Assembly (NCBI GenBank): GCA_016179685.1
Contig: JACPCR010000060.1
Span: forward strand, 43,677 to 107,676
Direction: 5' to 3'
From: Planctomycetota bacterium
Lineage (GTDB): Bacteria > Planctomycetota > PUPC01 > JACPCR01
DNA length: 64,000 nt
The notes beneath the pieces were generated by a model. The model made no database searches. It saw only the letters and a program-made list of their open reading frames with translations, and was not told the DNA's origin. Both the position numbers and the translations under genes were made by a program. This document shows, one piece after another, positions 55,430 to 63,908 of the stretch. Positions within the stretch are counted from its first letter, which is position 1. Every line of letters starts with the position of its first letter.

Positions 55430-56599
55430 ATGATGCATCCCGTTCCCGTGCAAACCGAGCCCATCCTCATCGTCGGGGCGAGTACCCGGGCCGCAGCCTT
55501 CTCTGCCCTGCGAGCCGGGTTGCGGCCTGTCTGTATCGACCTTTTCGCTGACCGTGATCTTCAGGCCCGCTGCACGGCCACGGCATTGCCAGCCGCGCTC
55601 TACCCGTCGGGATTGTCCGAGATCGCCTCTCGGTGTCCTCCAAGCCCTTGGATGTATACCGGGGCCATCGAGAATTGGCCTAAACTGGTGGAAGAGATCA
55701 GCACCTCCAGGTTGCTTTGGGGAAACAGTCCTCAGACCCTTCGCGCCGTCCGCAATCCGTTCAGGGTCTTCGACGTCCTGCGTAAGGCCGGCCTGCCCGC
55801 GCCCGATTGCCGAGCCGACTCCCGGGGATTGCCTAAAGACGGGACCTGGCTCGCCAAGCCCTACCGAGGAGGAGGCGGGTCGCGCATCCACCGCTGGCGA
55901 GGAGGCCGCGACGGGGGTCCGCCTGCCTTCTATTTCCAAGAGTTCATCGCGGGTGTGCCCTGCGCCGCCATCTATGCCGCGGACGGACACGACTGCATCC
56001 TCCTTGGCGTCAGTGAACAACTCGTGGGTGAAAAGTTCCTGCATGCCGGCCGCTTCGCCTATTGCGGCAGCGTCGCGCCCCTGCCTATGTCCAACTCGGA
56101 TGCCCAGACCTTCGAGAAAGTCGGCCGATGCCTCTCCAGCGCCTTCGGCCTGCGCGGCCTCTTCGGCATCGACGCCGTGCTCCGGAACAAGAAACCAGTC
56201 CCCGTCGAGGTCAACCCGCGCTACACCGCTTCCATAGAAGTCCTCGAGTTCGCCTTGGGAGTCCGGGCCCTGGCGTGGCATCAGGCAGGCTGCACCGGCG
56301 GCCTGGGCTCAGCCACGGTCGCCACAGCTCCGTCCCCTTCCGGTTTCGCCGGCAAGGCCGTGTGGTTTGCCGCCCGAGACCTCGACATAGGAGACCTCCA
56401 GGACTGGGTGGAACACCCTTGGGACGCTTCAGGAATGCCATGTTTGGCGGATATTCCCCGGGCAGGCGTGCGAATCCGCAAAGGCCGACCCGTTCTCACC
56501 GTGTTTGCCCGAGGTATGACACGAGCGGAGACCCTGGAGAAGCTGAGGGCTCGATGCCTGGAGGTCGAGGCACGAATGAGCCCAAAGGCAGGAAAGTAA
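55430..56599 (+). CDS. ATP-grasp protein beside C1 genes
   Basis: 389 residues from ATG 55430. An N-terminal Rossmann-like domain (ILIVGASTRAAAFSALRAGL, CIDLFADRDL) is followed by an ATP-grasp core. WLAKPYRGGGGSRIHRW is the phosphate loop, FYFQEFIAGVPCAAIYA the hinge, and FGIDAVLRNKKPVPVEVNPR the Mg-binding Glu-Asn. It resembles predicted carboligases encoded with Fae and Mtd in methylotrophs and planctomycetes, thought to help make or modify H4MPT or methanofuran. Here it is divergent from fae-mtdB. The substrate is not known. Confidence 0.78.
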   Translation: MMHPVPVQTEPILIVGASTRAAAFSALRAGLRPVCIDLFADRDLQARCTATALPAALYPSGLSEIASRCPPSPWMYTGAIENWPKLVEEISTSRLLWGNSPQTLRAVRNPFRVFDVLRKAGLPAPDCRADSRGLPKDGTWLAKPYRGGGGSRIHRWRGGRDGGPPAFYFQEFIAGVPCAAIYAADGHDCILLGVSEQLVGEKFLHAGRFAYCGSVAPLPMSNSDAQTFEKVGRCLSSAFGLRGLFGIDAVLRNKKPVPVEVNPRYTASIEVLEFALGVRALAWHQAGCTGGLGSATVATAPSPSGFAGKAVWFAARDLDIGDLQDWVEHPWDASGMPCLADIPRAGVRIRKGRPVLTVFARGMTRAETLEKLRARCLEVEARMSPKAGK

Positions 56600-56923
56600 G
56601 GAAAATCGGCTTGGGCGTTGAGTAGGACTTCGATTCCTTTTCCACTGGATGGAATACCCTCCTGAAGGCACAATATCGTTGCCATGGGAAAACCGGCTGA
56701 TGAGATCAATGCGTGTGCCGAAATGTCCTCCATGGTCATAACGCGCCGGCTGAACGAGTGGGCAGACTTGCACCGGCTGGTGCGAAAACTTTCCAAGGCC
56801 ACGCCTGTAGCAACTGGGGGACACCAGAAGAATCACACGGGAAACAAGTTTGAAGGGAATCGTGACCTTGGATAGTATAGTCATCTGGATTCAAATCTTA
56901 TTCTGGCCAGCAGGAGAAGGGTT
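56600..56923. other. Intergenic region without a clear gene
   Basis: About 320 bases. A 63-codon frame at 56684-56875 (MGKPADEINACAEMSS...) exists, but it has no clear Shine-Dalgarno and its last third is low-complexity. I leave it uncalled. Confidence 0.45.
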
Positions 56924-57385
56924 GTGCGCAGTCAACTCATTGTTGCTTCTATAGTTGCGGTTGCATTCACGCTCCTTACAGCATCCTGGTGTCCGGCCCG
57001 TGCTGAGGGCTTCTATCGTCCGGGCTACACGACGAACAAGCGTGCTCGATTGAAGCGGAAAACCGACAAGGGATTCACCAACTCCATCATGGGCGCCAAG
57101 GATAAGCTGGCCGGCGGTGTCAAGAATATCCTTGGAGCCCCCATGGAAATGGCCGTTTCTGTCGACCAAGGCTACCAGCGACGGCGACGCGCTGGGGCAC
57201 TCTCCGGCTTTGTCGAGGGTTTCAGCCGATTCGCCCGGCGGCTGGGCTCAGGGGTCGTCGATGTCGTCACGTTTCCTACTCGATTTCCCAACAACAGCTA
57301 CCGCAACGGGATGCCGCCCAAGGGCCCGGTCAAGATGTACCGGGACCACCGCAAGCAAAGATCGTTCAGCACGCGCGGAAGTTAG
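56924..57385 (+). CDS. TIGR04073-like exosortase-associated secreted protein
   Basis: 153 residues from GTG 56924, with AGGAGAAGG just upstream. A signal peptide (IVASIVAVAFTLLTASWCPA-RA) is followed by a mature part with KLAGGVKNILGAPMEMAV, RFARRLGSGVVDVVTFPTRF and basic ends. The pattern K-x-G-R/G-x-x-N-I-x-x-x-x-x-E then G-x-x-D-V-V-T-F-P is that of TIGR04073-family proteins, found in genomes with exosortase systems. Its exact role is unknown. No exosortase gene is in the window. Confidence 0.65.
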   Translation: MRSQLIVASIVAVAFTLLTASWCPARAEGFYRPGYTTNKRARLKRKTDKGFTNSIMGAKDKLAGGVKNILGAPMEMAVSVDQGYQRRRRAGALSGFVEGFSRFARRLGSGVVDVVTFPTRFPNNSYRNGMPPKGPVKMYRDHRKQRSFSTRGS

Positions 57386-57413
57386 GGCCTGTCAAGAAAT
57401 AAACTGTGCAATT

Positions 57414-57514
57414 TGCCAGGGTGTTTTGGCGCGAGACAAGGAGCGAGGAGCGTGATGTGCCTGGAAGGCACAGAAGCGACGAGCGACGAAGTCGCAGCCC
57501 AAAAGCGCCCTGGC
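57414..57514. repeat. Inverted repeat upstream of glycine oxidase gene
   Basis: GCCAGGGTGTTTTGGCGCGA (from 57416) and CCAAAAGCGCCCTGGC (to 57514) are near-complementary with about 65 bases between them, which include the internal repeats GGAGCGAGGAGCG and GACGAGCGACGAAG. Upstream start codons of the next frame lie inside this block. Confidence 0.65.
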
Positions 57515-57529
57515 CCTTCGGGGCACTTC

Positions 57530-58639
57530 GTGAATCGGTCGACCGATGTCGTCATCGTAGGCGCCGGGGCCATCGGCTGCTGTATAGCGTATCGCCTTGC
57601 CCAGAAGGGAATCCGAGTAAGCGTCGTTGAAAGGGAGCGGCCCGGCAGCGGCGCATCCGCCTCCGCGGGGGGCATCCTGGGTGCGCAGTACGAGGCGACG
57701 GGGCCAGGGCCACTGCTCGACCTCCTCCTGGCCAGCCGGGAGGCTTATCCGGACTTTGCGGCCGAGCTTCAAGCCGATTCGGGTATAGATATCGAATTCA
57801 GGCTCTCCGGCGGGCTGCGCCTCATCCTGGATGAGGAGGACGAGGCGGAGGCCCGCCGATGCCTTCAATGGCAGAAGGCCGCGGGGCTGCCCGCCGAGCT
57901 CCTTTCCGCCTCCTCCACCCTCGCGGAGGAGTCCGCACTCAGCCCCGAAATACGCGGAGCCATCCTCTTCCCTCAGGAAGCCCAAGTCGGCAACCGCAAG
58001 ATGGTGGAGGCTCTCGCCACCGCCTGCGGCCGCCTCGGAGTGGAAGTGCTCTGCGGCGAAGAAGCGGTCCGATTCCATCCTCGGGAGCATCGCCTGGAGT
58101 CCCTCGAGACATCCTCCCAGTCCCTTTCGGCCCAGACCTTCATCCTTGCCGGCGGGGCCTGGTCGCAGGAACTGGCCAGCCGCATGGGAGTCCACCTCCC
58201 CGTCTTCCCCGTCCGCGGCCAGATGATCCAGCTTCAGATCAACCCGCCCCCTTTCCGCCGACTCCTCTTCCACCGCCAGGCTTACTTGGTGAGCAAACCC
58301 GTGGGGCGCATCATCCTCGGTAGTACGATGGAGAAGGTCGGATTCGATCGGCGGGTCACCGCAGAGGGGCTTCACAGGCTCACGGGCGCGGCCGCCCGGA
58401 TGTCCCCCCTGCTCGGAGGGGCGGAGGTGGTCCAGACCTGGGCGTGCTTTCGGCCCGGCACGCCGGATGGACTTCCGATCCTTGGCCGCGTGCAACCTTA
58501 CGAAAATCTTCTGGCGGCCACGGGTCACTTCCGCAATGGCATCTTGCTGACTCCCATTACCGGGCAAATCCTCGCAGAGATGGTCGCCGGTGTCGCTCCG
58601 TCCATTCCGATCGAGCCGTTTCGGCCGGACCGGTTTTAG
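57530..58639 (+). CDS. thiO: Glycine oxidase-like FAD-dependent oxidoreductase (ThiO)
   Basis: 369 residues from GTG 57530, the length of Bacillus ThiO. The dinucleotide loop GAGAIG (11-16) follows DVVIVGAG. SASAGGILGAQYE is the second FAD contact, PVRGQMIQL and YLVSKPVGRIILGSTME lie in the substrate domain, and the end TGHFRNGILLTPITGQILAEM is typical. It oxidises glycine to the imine used for thiazole of thiamine. The frame extends up to 57413, but into an inverted repeat. No other thiamine genes lie nearby, so a related D-amino acid oxidase is possible. Confidence 0.85.
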   Translation: MNRSTDVVIVGAGAIGCCIAYRLAQKGIRVSVVERERPGSGASASAGGILGAQYEATGPGPLLDLLLASREAYPDFAAELQADSGIDIEFRLSGGLRLILDEEDEAEARRCLQWQKAAGLPAELLSASSTLAEESALSPEIRGAILFPQEAQVGNRKMVEALATACGRLGVEVLCGEEAVRFHPREHRLESLETSSQSLSAQTFILAGGAWSQELASRMGVHLPVFPVRGQMIQLQINPPPFRRLLFHRQAYLVSKPVGRIILGSTMEKVGFDRRVTAEGLHRLTGAAARMSPLLGGAEVVQTWACFRPGTPDGLPILGRVQPYENLLAATGHFRNGILLTPITGQILAEMVAGVAPSIPIEPFRPDRF

Positions 58640-58850
58640 CGAAGCGCTGCCGCGAACCGACCAGCGTGGCGCGAGCGCGCAGGATCGAAATAGAATACGG
58701 CAAGCACTTCGCTCCCTCTGTAGAAAGCGAAGCCGCCCTGGGAAGTAGGGACACATTTGTTATGATAGAAGATGTCAAAATTTCAGAACACCTGAAAAAT
58801 TTGCCGCCATTGGGGTAGGTGCCGTGTCTTTTACGAGCCAGTAAACGACC
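58640..58850. other. Intergenic segment before larE
   Basis: About 210 bases. Short arms such as GCGAAGCGCTGCCGCG occur at 58639; a similar GAAGCGCTGCCGCA is at 15302. No ORF or clear structure otherwise. Confidence 0.4.
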
Positions 58851-59720
58851 ATGAACTTGACGAACAAGACGGACAAGCTGCACCTCATCTTTCAAGAGAT
58901 GGAAAGCGTGGTCGTCGGATACTCCGGCGGCATCGACAGCACGCTGGTGGCCCGGATGGCGCACTCCATCCTGGGCAGCCGGGCCCTCGCGGTCATCGCA
59001 GACTCCGAGAGCCTCCTTCGTTCGGAATTCCGGGAAGCAGTCACACTGGCCGAGTCCCTCGGTATTCCGCTCCGCGTGGTCAGGACCCAAGAACTGGCCA
59101 ATCCTCAATACGCCAGCAATCCCTTGAATCGCTGCTACTTCTGCAAAGACGAGCTGTTCACTCATCTCGCGGCCATCGCTCAGCAAGAAGGTTACCGGTT
59201 CATCGCGGATGGGGCGAATCAGGACGACCTCGGGGACTATCGGCCGGGTCTTCAGGCAGCGGCCGGACACCAGGTTCGCCATCCGTTACAAGAAGCGGGT
59301 CTCAGCAAGGCCGATATTCGGGAGCTGGCGAGGTCGCTGGGACTGCCGAACTGGGACAAGCCGGCGATGCCCTGCCTCTCCTCGCGATTCTCGTACGGGA
59401 CGGAGATCACGGCGGAAAAGCTGGCGATGGTGGGGGCCGCAGAGGAGGCTCTGAAGGCCCGTGGTTTCCGAAACTTCCGCGTGCGCTATCATGAGGCCGG
59501 GTCGGACCGGATAGCCCGGCTGGAGTTGAGTCCGGATGATTTCGCGAGGTTGGCGGACGAACGACTGCGTACGGAGGTGGACCGGGAGGTCCGGAAGGCC
59601 GGTTACCGCTACGTCACTCTGGACCTGCAGGGCTTTCGCTCGGGCCGGCTCAACGATGTTCTGCCACTCCTTTCCCGCTTCGGAAGTGCGGGGGCGCTTC
59701 CGAACCAGAAAACGAGATAG
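58851..59720 (+). CDS. larE: ATP-dependent sacrificial sulfur transferase LarE
   Basis: 289 residues. A PP-loop ATPase with SGGIDST at 25-31. NRCYFCKDELF with C-x2-C and AMPCLSSRFSYGT with C175 are LarE hallmarks; in Lactobacillus the equal Cys donates its sulfur to the nickel-pincer cofactor of lactate racemase. No larA, larB or larC lie in the window, so the recipient may be another pathway. The last ~17 codons (LSRFGSAGALPNQKTR) are made by a family 1 hairpin, so the native C terminus was replaced. It is convergent with the OstA-SUMF1 gene, four bases apart. Confidence 0.88.
   Translation: MNLTNKTDKLHLIFQEMESVVVGYSGGIDSTLVARMAHSILGSRALAVIADSESLLRSEFREAVTLAESLGIPLRVVRTQELANPQYASNPLNRCYFCKDELFTHLAAIAQQEGYRFIADGANQDDLGDYRPGLQAAAGHQVRHPLQEAGLSKADIRELARSLGLPNWDKPAMPCLSSRFSYGTEITAEKLAMVGAAEEALKARGFRNFRVRYHEAGSDRIARLELSPDDFARLADERLRTEVDREVRKAGYRYVTLDLQGFRSGRLNDVLPLLSRFGSAGALPNQKTR
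59679..59704. repeat. Family 1 hairpin inside the 3' end of larE
   Basis: TTCGGAAGTGC and GCGCTTCCGAA flank GGGG. It encodes FGSAGALP in larE and supplies the end of its frame. Confidence 0.75.
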
Positions 59721-59724
59721 ACCC

Positions 59725-61503
59725 TCATTTCATCGGAGCCCGCAGTACGACGCGCAGGCCGTGGCTGTTCCAATCCAGGTCCGAGATGCCCCAATAGCGG
59801 AAAGCGGAGCGGCATCGGTTGGGCGGGCAGGACCACGAGCCGCCGCGCAGGACGTGGCCCGCAACGGTGTCCTGAACCACCGGTTGGGACCCTTCCGGGT
59901 CGGTCGCAGTCGCCTTCTCAATCCAAGGGTCATCGCACCATTCCCAGAGGTTGCCTGCCATGTCGTAGAGGCCCCAGGGATTGGGCTTTTTCCTGCCCAC
60001 CGTGTGAGGATATTTTTCGCCTGCGGCGTCTGCGTTACGGGCATACCAGGCGTGCTCGCTGATTGTGGAATACGGCAAGTCGTCACCGAAATAAAATCGA
60101 GTGGCCGTCCCGGCCCGGCAGGCGTACTCCCACAAGGCCTCCGTGGGTAGGGCGAATCGGAGGGAGGCGTCCTTGTCCAGACCCTGGTTCAGCTTCTCGA
60201 TGAACCTTCGGCTCTGGGTCCAGGAAATCCAGTTGGCTGCATGCGCCGGGCCCGCGATGGCCTTGTCGCGGCCGAGCCACGGCTGCGTCCCCAACACCTT
60301 CTTCCATTCCGCCTGGGTCACCTCGTACTTACCCAGGTAGAAGGCCGAAGCGATGGAGACCGGATGCGGGGCTTCCTCGCCGCTGTCGCGATCCCTCTCG
60401 CCCGAAGGGCTGCCCATGGAGAATTCGCCCGGCGGCACGAAGACGATGTGCATCCCGGTCTCCCGATGCCGGATTTCGAGAGGCCAACCTGACTTCGCGT
60501 CAAGGCCATGAGACACCGGATTGCCGTGGGCGTCCCGTTCCTCGCCGGGTATTTCGAAGGCCTCTTCGGATAGGCCCAGAGACGCGGGCATTCGAATGGT
60601 CTTCCGGGATGCAGGTGTCGATGGCCGGGCCGGCTGGGCGTCGGGCTTTGGCGTGCTTTGCGAATGGGCAGTCACCGCGGGGATGCCGGGGCGTGTCGGA
60701 GAGGGCTCGCCCGCGCTCGGCTGGACGTCGGGCTTCGGCGTGCTCCGGGCTTTACCAGCGGCCGTCACAGGGGTGGGTCGAACCACCGGGGCCTCCGGCG
60801 TGCCCGTTTCGGCGTCGGGCTTTGGCGTGTCCCCCGTATCGCCTCTGGGCGACGGGGCCGGAGGCCTCGGCTGGTCGGGAAACTCGGTGAAATATTCGTC
60901 CGGCATGGGAGCTTCAAGAAGGTGGGCGTCCCCGCGAAACTCCACGTTCAGGTTGTCCTTGGCCCTCAGGTCGTAAACAATCTGCCTGGAGGAGACCACT
61001 TTGCCTTCGCGGTAGGCCTGAGGATCGGGGCGTCCGGCCTCGGCAGTCAGGTATATTTTCTCTTCGTTGATATCGTAATCGAGGCGGTCTCCCTTCAGCA
61101 TGGCGTCTTCGAGGAAGATGCGGACGTTGCCGCGTGCGAAGCCCATGATGAACTGGCCATCGGGATTCTGATGGCCCTCGGCGTAGTCCGCACGGATGCG
61201 GTATCGGATCGCCAGGACGTAGATGTTGTCCTGCAAGACCACGATGGTCTTGTTGTTTTCCTGCTTGATCTGAATCTGGTTGGCTCGGATATTCTGGACG
61301 GGGCTGCCTCTGGGAGGCTCGCCAGGGGCCGCGGGGCCGGCTTCCGGCTTCTCGGGTCCAGCGGGAGGCGGAGATTCGGGGATGGCCGAACGTGAGGCGG
61401 GGGCAAGGGCCAGCAATAAAGCTGCCGCGGCAATCCGGGAGGGCCTCGGACTCGAAGGCTGATGCAGGGGATGGGCCGACGACGGCAGGAAGCAACGAGG
61501 CAT
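59725..61503 (-). CDS. OstA-like/SUMF1 fusion protein
   Basis: 592 residues from ATG 61503. A signal peptide (RIAAAALLLALAPASRSA) is followed by an LptA/OstA-like beta domain at about 69-196 (IRANQIQIKQENNKTIVVLQ, ADYAEGHQNPDGQFIMGFAR, KGDRLDYDINEEKIYL). A long Pro-rich linker follows with at least three STPKPD/DTPKPD repeats. Last is a SUMF1/formylglycine-generating domain (VFVPPGEFSMGSPSGERD, FYLGKYEVTQAEWKKVLG, GLYDMAGNLWEWCDD). Cys 559 and Cys 564 (SWSCPPNRCRS) match the C-x4-C pair of true FGE. The protein should be periplasmic. Joining an LPS-export-type fold to a protein-modifying domain is unusual. Confidence 0.72.
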   Translation of the reverse strand: MPRCFLPSSAHPLHQPSSPRPSRIAAAALLLALAPASRSAIPESPPPAGPEKPEAGPAAPGEPPRGSPVQNIRANQIQIKQENNKTIVVLQDNIYVLAIRYRIRADYAEGHQNPDGQFIMGFARGNVRIFLEDAMLKGDRLDYDINEEKIYLTAEAGRPDPQAYREGKVVSSRQIVYDLRAKDNLNVEFRGDAHLLEAPMPDEYFTEFPDQPRPPAPSPRGDTGDTPKPDAETGTPEAPVVRPTPVTAAGKARSTPKPDVQPSAGEPSPTRPGIPAVTAHSQSTPKPDAQPARPSTPASRKTIRMPASLGLSEEAFEIPGEERDAHGNPVSHGLDAKSGWPLEIRHRETGMHIVFVPPGEFSMGSPSGERDRDSGEEAPHPVSIASAFYLGKYEVTQAEWKKVLGTQPWLGRDKAIAGPAHAANWISWTQSRRFIEKLNQGLDKDASLRFALPTEALWEYACRAGTATRFYFGDDLPYSTISEHAWYARNADAAGEKYPHTVGRKKPNPWGLYDMAGNLWEWCDDPWIEKATATDPEGSQPVVQDTVAGHVLRGGSWSCPPNRCRSAFRYWGISDLDWNSHGLRVVLRAPMK

Positions 61504-61642
61504 GGGACAGATGGATACCGGGAGTAGTGGCCTGAACTTGCGCTCGGGCGCAGCGTTCAAGAATTCTAGGTGAAGGGCTTGAAGGCTTCAACTTTGGCGA
61601 GCCGGTTCTTTGACAGCGCGGCCTGATTTTCATACCGAGTTT

Positions 61643-61673
61643 TTGACCGAACAGGATGACGCAGTGATACAAT
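61643..61673 (+). promoter_or_regulatory. Possible promoter upstream of DUF433 gene
   Basis: TTGACC (61643-61648) and TACAAT (61668-61673) are 19 bases apart, about 160 bases before the antitoxin ATG. Spacing is a little long. Confidence 0.3.
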
Positions 61674-61832
61674 AGAGCAGCGGCGATAAATTTCAGAAAA
61701 TGCGGTTTGGCCACACTTTCGCGCTACCACCTCTCACCTTCGCATGCACCATCACCAACTGGCGGGCCCTGATGGACCCGACCAGCGGCTCGCGGCGAAT
61801 CCACCCTTGTTTCAAACACAGGAGAGTAAAGG

Positions 61833-62081
61833 ATGACCGAAGTTGACTGGAAAGACCGCATCGCCGTGAACCCCAACGTGTGCTTCGGGAAGCCGTGCAC
61901 CAAGGGAACACGAATCTGGGGTTCTCTCGTGCTTGATTTCCTGGCCAGCAGCAGCACCGTGGACGAGATTTTGCGAAAGCATCCTCATCTCACGAGGGAC
62001 GATATCCAGGCTGGCATCGCCACCGGTACCGAGGCGGAGCGGGAGCGCTTCATTCCCATGGTCATGGAAGGTCGCGGATGA
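61833..62081 (+). CDS. DUF433-family antitoxin-like protein
   Basis: 82 residues with AGGAG before the ATG. RIAVNPNVCFGKPCTKGTRI is the DUF433 signature (P-x-x-x-G-K-P-x-x-x-G-T-R-I), and the helix STVDEILRKHPHLTRDDIQA follows. DUF433 proteins are usually the antitoxin partners of DUF5615 PIN-like toxins encoded just downstream. Here the ATGA overlap leads instead into an ABC permease whose first residues (MKFKLDG) look like the start of a DUF5615 protein. Confidence 0.82.
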   Translation: MTEVDWKDRIAVNPNVCFGKPCTKGTRIWGSLVLDFLASSSTVDEILRKHPHLTRDDIQAGIATGTEAERERFIPMVMEGRG

Positions 62082-63811
62082 AATTCAAATTGGACGGGAA
62101 GTCAACGGCCATTTTTTACGCCGCTTTCGCCCTGTTCTTCGGGGCGTTCCTCTTTTACCCCATCTCCTATGCCCTGGTGCGGGCCTTCCAGATCAATGGG
62201 CGCTTCACGCTCTCCTTCGTCCTCGGCGTGCTCGCGGACCCGGTCCAGCGGGAAAGCATCGCCAACAGCTTCCTGCTCGGAGCGGCGGTGACGGCGACCT
62301 CCACCCTCGTCGCCCTCCCGCTCGCCTGGGCTACGGTGAAGTTCCAATTCCCGGGAAAGCCGTTCTTTTCGGGCCTGCTTCTCGTTCCGATGATCCTGCC
62401 TCCCTTTGTCGGGGCCATCGGCATGCGGGTCTTCTTCGCCCGCTACTATGGCTCGGCGAACCTTTTCCTGGCGAAGCTGGGCCTGACGGACGGGGGCCAT
62501 CTCATCGACTGGTTCGGCGAATGGGGTTTTTTCGGCGTGGTCATACTTCAAACGCTGCACCTGTATCCCATCATGTACCTGAATCTCTCGGCGGCGCTGG
62601 CGAACATCGATCCGGCGATGGAGGACGCGGCACGAAACCTGGGCAGCCGGGGCCTGGGCCTTTTCCGCCGGATCACGTTTCCGCTGATGCTGCCCGGTTT
62701 TTTTGCGGGTGCGACGCTCGTCTTCATCTGGGCTTTTACGGACCTGGGCACCCCGCTGATGTTCGGATATCGCCGCGTGATGGCCGTGCAGATTTTCGAT
62801 CGGCTGGTGGAGATGGAGACGAATCCCCAGGGCTACGCCCTGGTGGTGGTCGTGCTGGTGACAACGCTGGCCCTGTTTCTCGCGTCCAAGCAGGTGATCC
62901 GCGGGCAGTCCTTCAGCATGATGTCCAAGGGGACGACGGCCGCCTCGGAGCGGCGGCCGGGCCCCCTGGCCATGGCGGCGCTCTACGCGATGTTCCTGGC
63001 GGTGATCGGTGCGGCCATGATCCCGCATCTGGGCGTCGTCATGACCTCGCTTTCGAAGCGCTGGTTCATGACGCTCACGCCGGACATCTGGACGCTGGAC
63101 CATTATGGGTCCGCGCTGTCGCATCCGCTGACCCTGCCGGCGATCCGCAACAGCATCCTGTACAGCTCGTTGAGCACGCTGGTGGACGTCGTGCTGGGAC
63201 TCTGGATCGGAGTGATGCTGGTCCGGAGAAAGATCGTCGGCGCGGCCGTCCTGGACGCCATCGTCATGCTGCCGCTGGCCCTGCCGGGCATCGTGCTGGC
63301 CTTCGGATACGTGGGGGCGTTCGGAGGGGCCAGCGGCACGCTGGACCTCGGATTTTTCCAGTGGCGGTTGACCCTGGACCCCCGGGAGAATCCCGTAGCG
63401 CTTCTGGTGATCAGCTACAGCGTGCGGCGTCTTCCTTACATGGTTCGAGCGGTCGTCGCGGGCCTCGAGCAGGTGAGCGAGTCCTTCGAGGAGGCCTCGC
63501 TGAACCTCGGAGCAACGCCCGCTCAAACCACGATGCGCATCACCGTGCCGCTGATCGGGGCCAACCTGGTCGCCGGAACGATCCTCGCCTTTTCCTTTGC
63601 CATGCTCGAGGTCAGCGATAGCTTGTTGCTGGTTTTCAAGGAGCCTTTCTACCCCATCACGAAGGCCATCTACCAGCTTTTTGCTCGTCTGGACGACGGG
63701 CCCTATATTGCAAGCGCCCTGGGCGTCTGGGCCATGGCTTTTCTCACATTGAGCCTCATGGGGGCCGCCCTGATCATGGGTAGGAAAATGGGAGAGATGT
63801 TCCGAGGGTAA
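62078..63811 (+). CDS. ABC transporter permease, two fused BPD domains (iron(III)-type)
   Basis: 577 residues with about 12 membrane segments. Two binding-protein-dependent permease modules each carry an EAA loop for the ATPase: EDAARNLGSRGLGLFRRITF near residue 183 and EEASLNLGATPAQTTMRIT near 473. The fused arrangement matches FbpB/FutB/SfuB-type iron(III) and related transporters. LFYPISYALVRAF and ILPPFVGAIGMRVFF are typical. Neither the substrate-binding protein nor the ATPase is in the window; downstream is 97 bases of noncoding DNA. The N-terminal six residues may derive from a lost toxin gene. Confidence 0.88.
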   Translation: MKFKLDGKSTAIFYAAFALFFGAFLFYPISYALVRAFQINGRFTLSFVLGVLADPVQRESIANSFLLGAAVTATSTLVALPLAWATVKFQFPGKPFFSGLLLVPMILPPFVGAIGMRVFFARYYGSANLFLAKLGLTDGGHLIDWFGEWGFFGVVILQTLHLYPIMYLNLSAALANIDPAMEDAARNLGSRGLGLFRRITFPLMLPGFFAGATLVFIWAFTDLGTPLMFGYRRVMAVQIFDRLVEMETNPQGYALVVVVLVTTLALFLASKQVIRGQSFSMMSKGTTAASERRPGPLAMAALYAMFLAVIGAAMIPHLGVVMTSLSKRWFMTLTPDIWTLDHYGSALSHPLTLPAIRNSILYSSLSTLVDVVLGLWIGVMLVRRKIVGAAVLDAIVMLPLALPGIVLAFGYVGAFGGASGTLDLGFFQWRLTLDPRENPVALLVISYSVRRLPYMVRAVVAGLEQVSESFEEASLNLGATPAQTTMRITVPLIGANLVAGTILAFSFAMLEVSDSLLLVFKEPFYPITKAIYQLFARLDDGPYIASALGVWAMAFLTLSLMGAALIMGRKMGEMFRG

Positions 63812-63908
63812 CTCCTTAGTGAACGCTGCTCCAACTGTGCGCAGCTATGTGGATTGGTGCTCAAATTTTTAGCTGGCGCCGCGTCGAATAACAGGCTATA
63901 CCTGGTGC

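Noticed and set aside
56684..56875. 63-codon ORF
   Set aside because: No support beyond being open; the C-terminal part is low-complexity.
61933..63621. 562-codon plus-strand ORF in another frame of the permease gene
   Set aside because: Arg/Gly/Pro-rich shadow frame; the real frame has membrane helices and two EAA loops.
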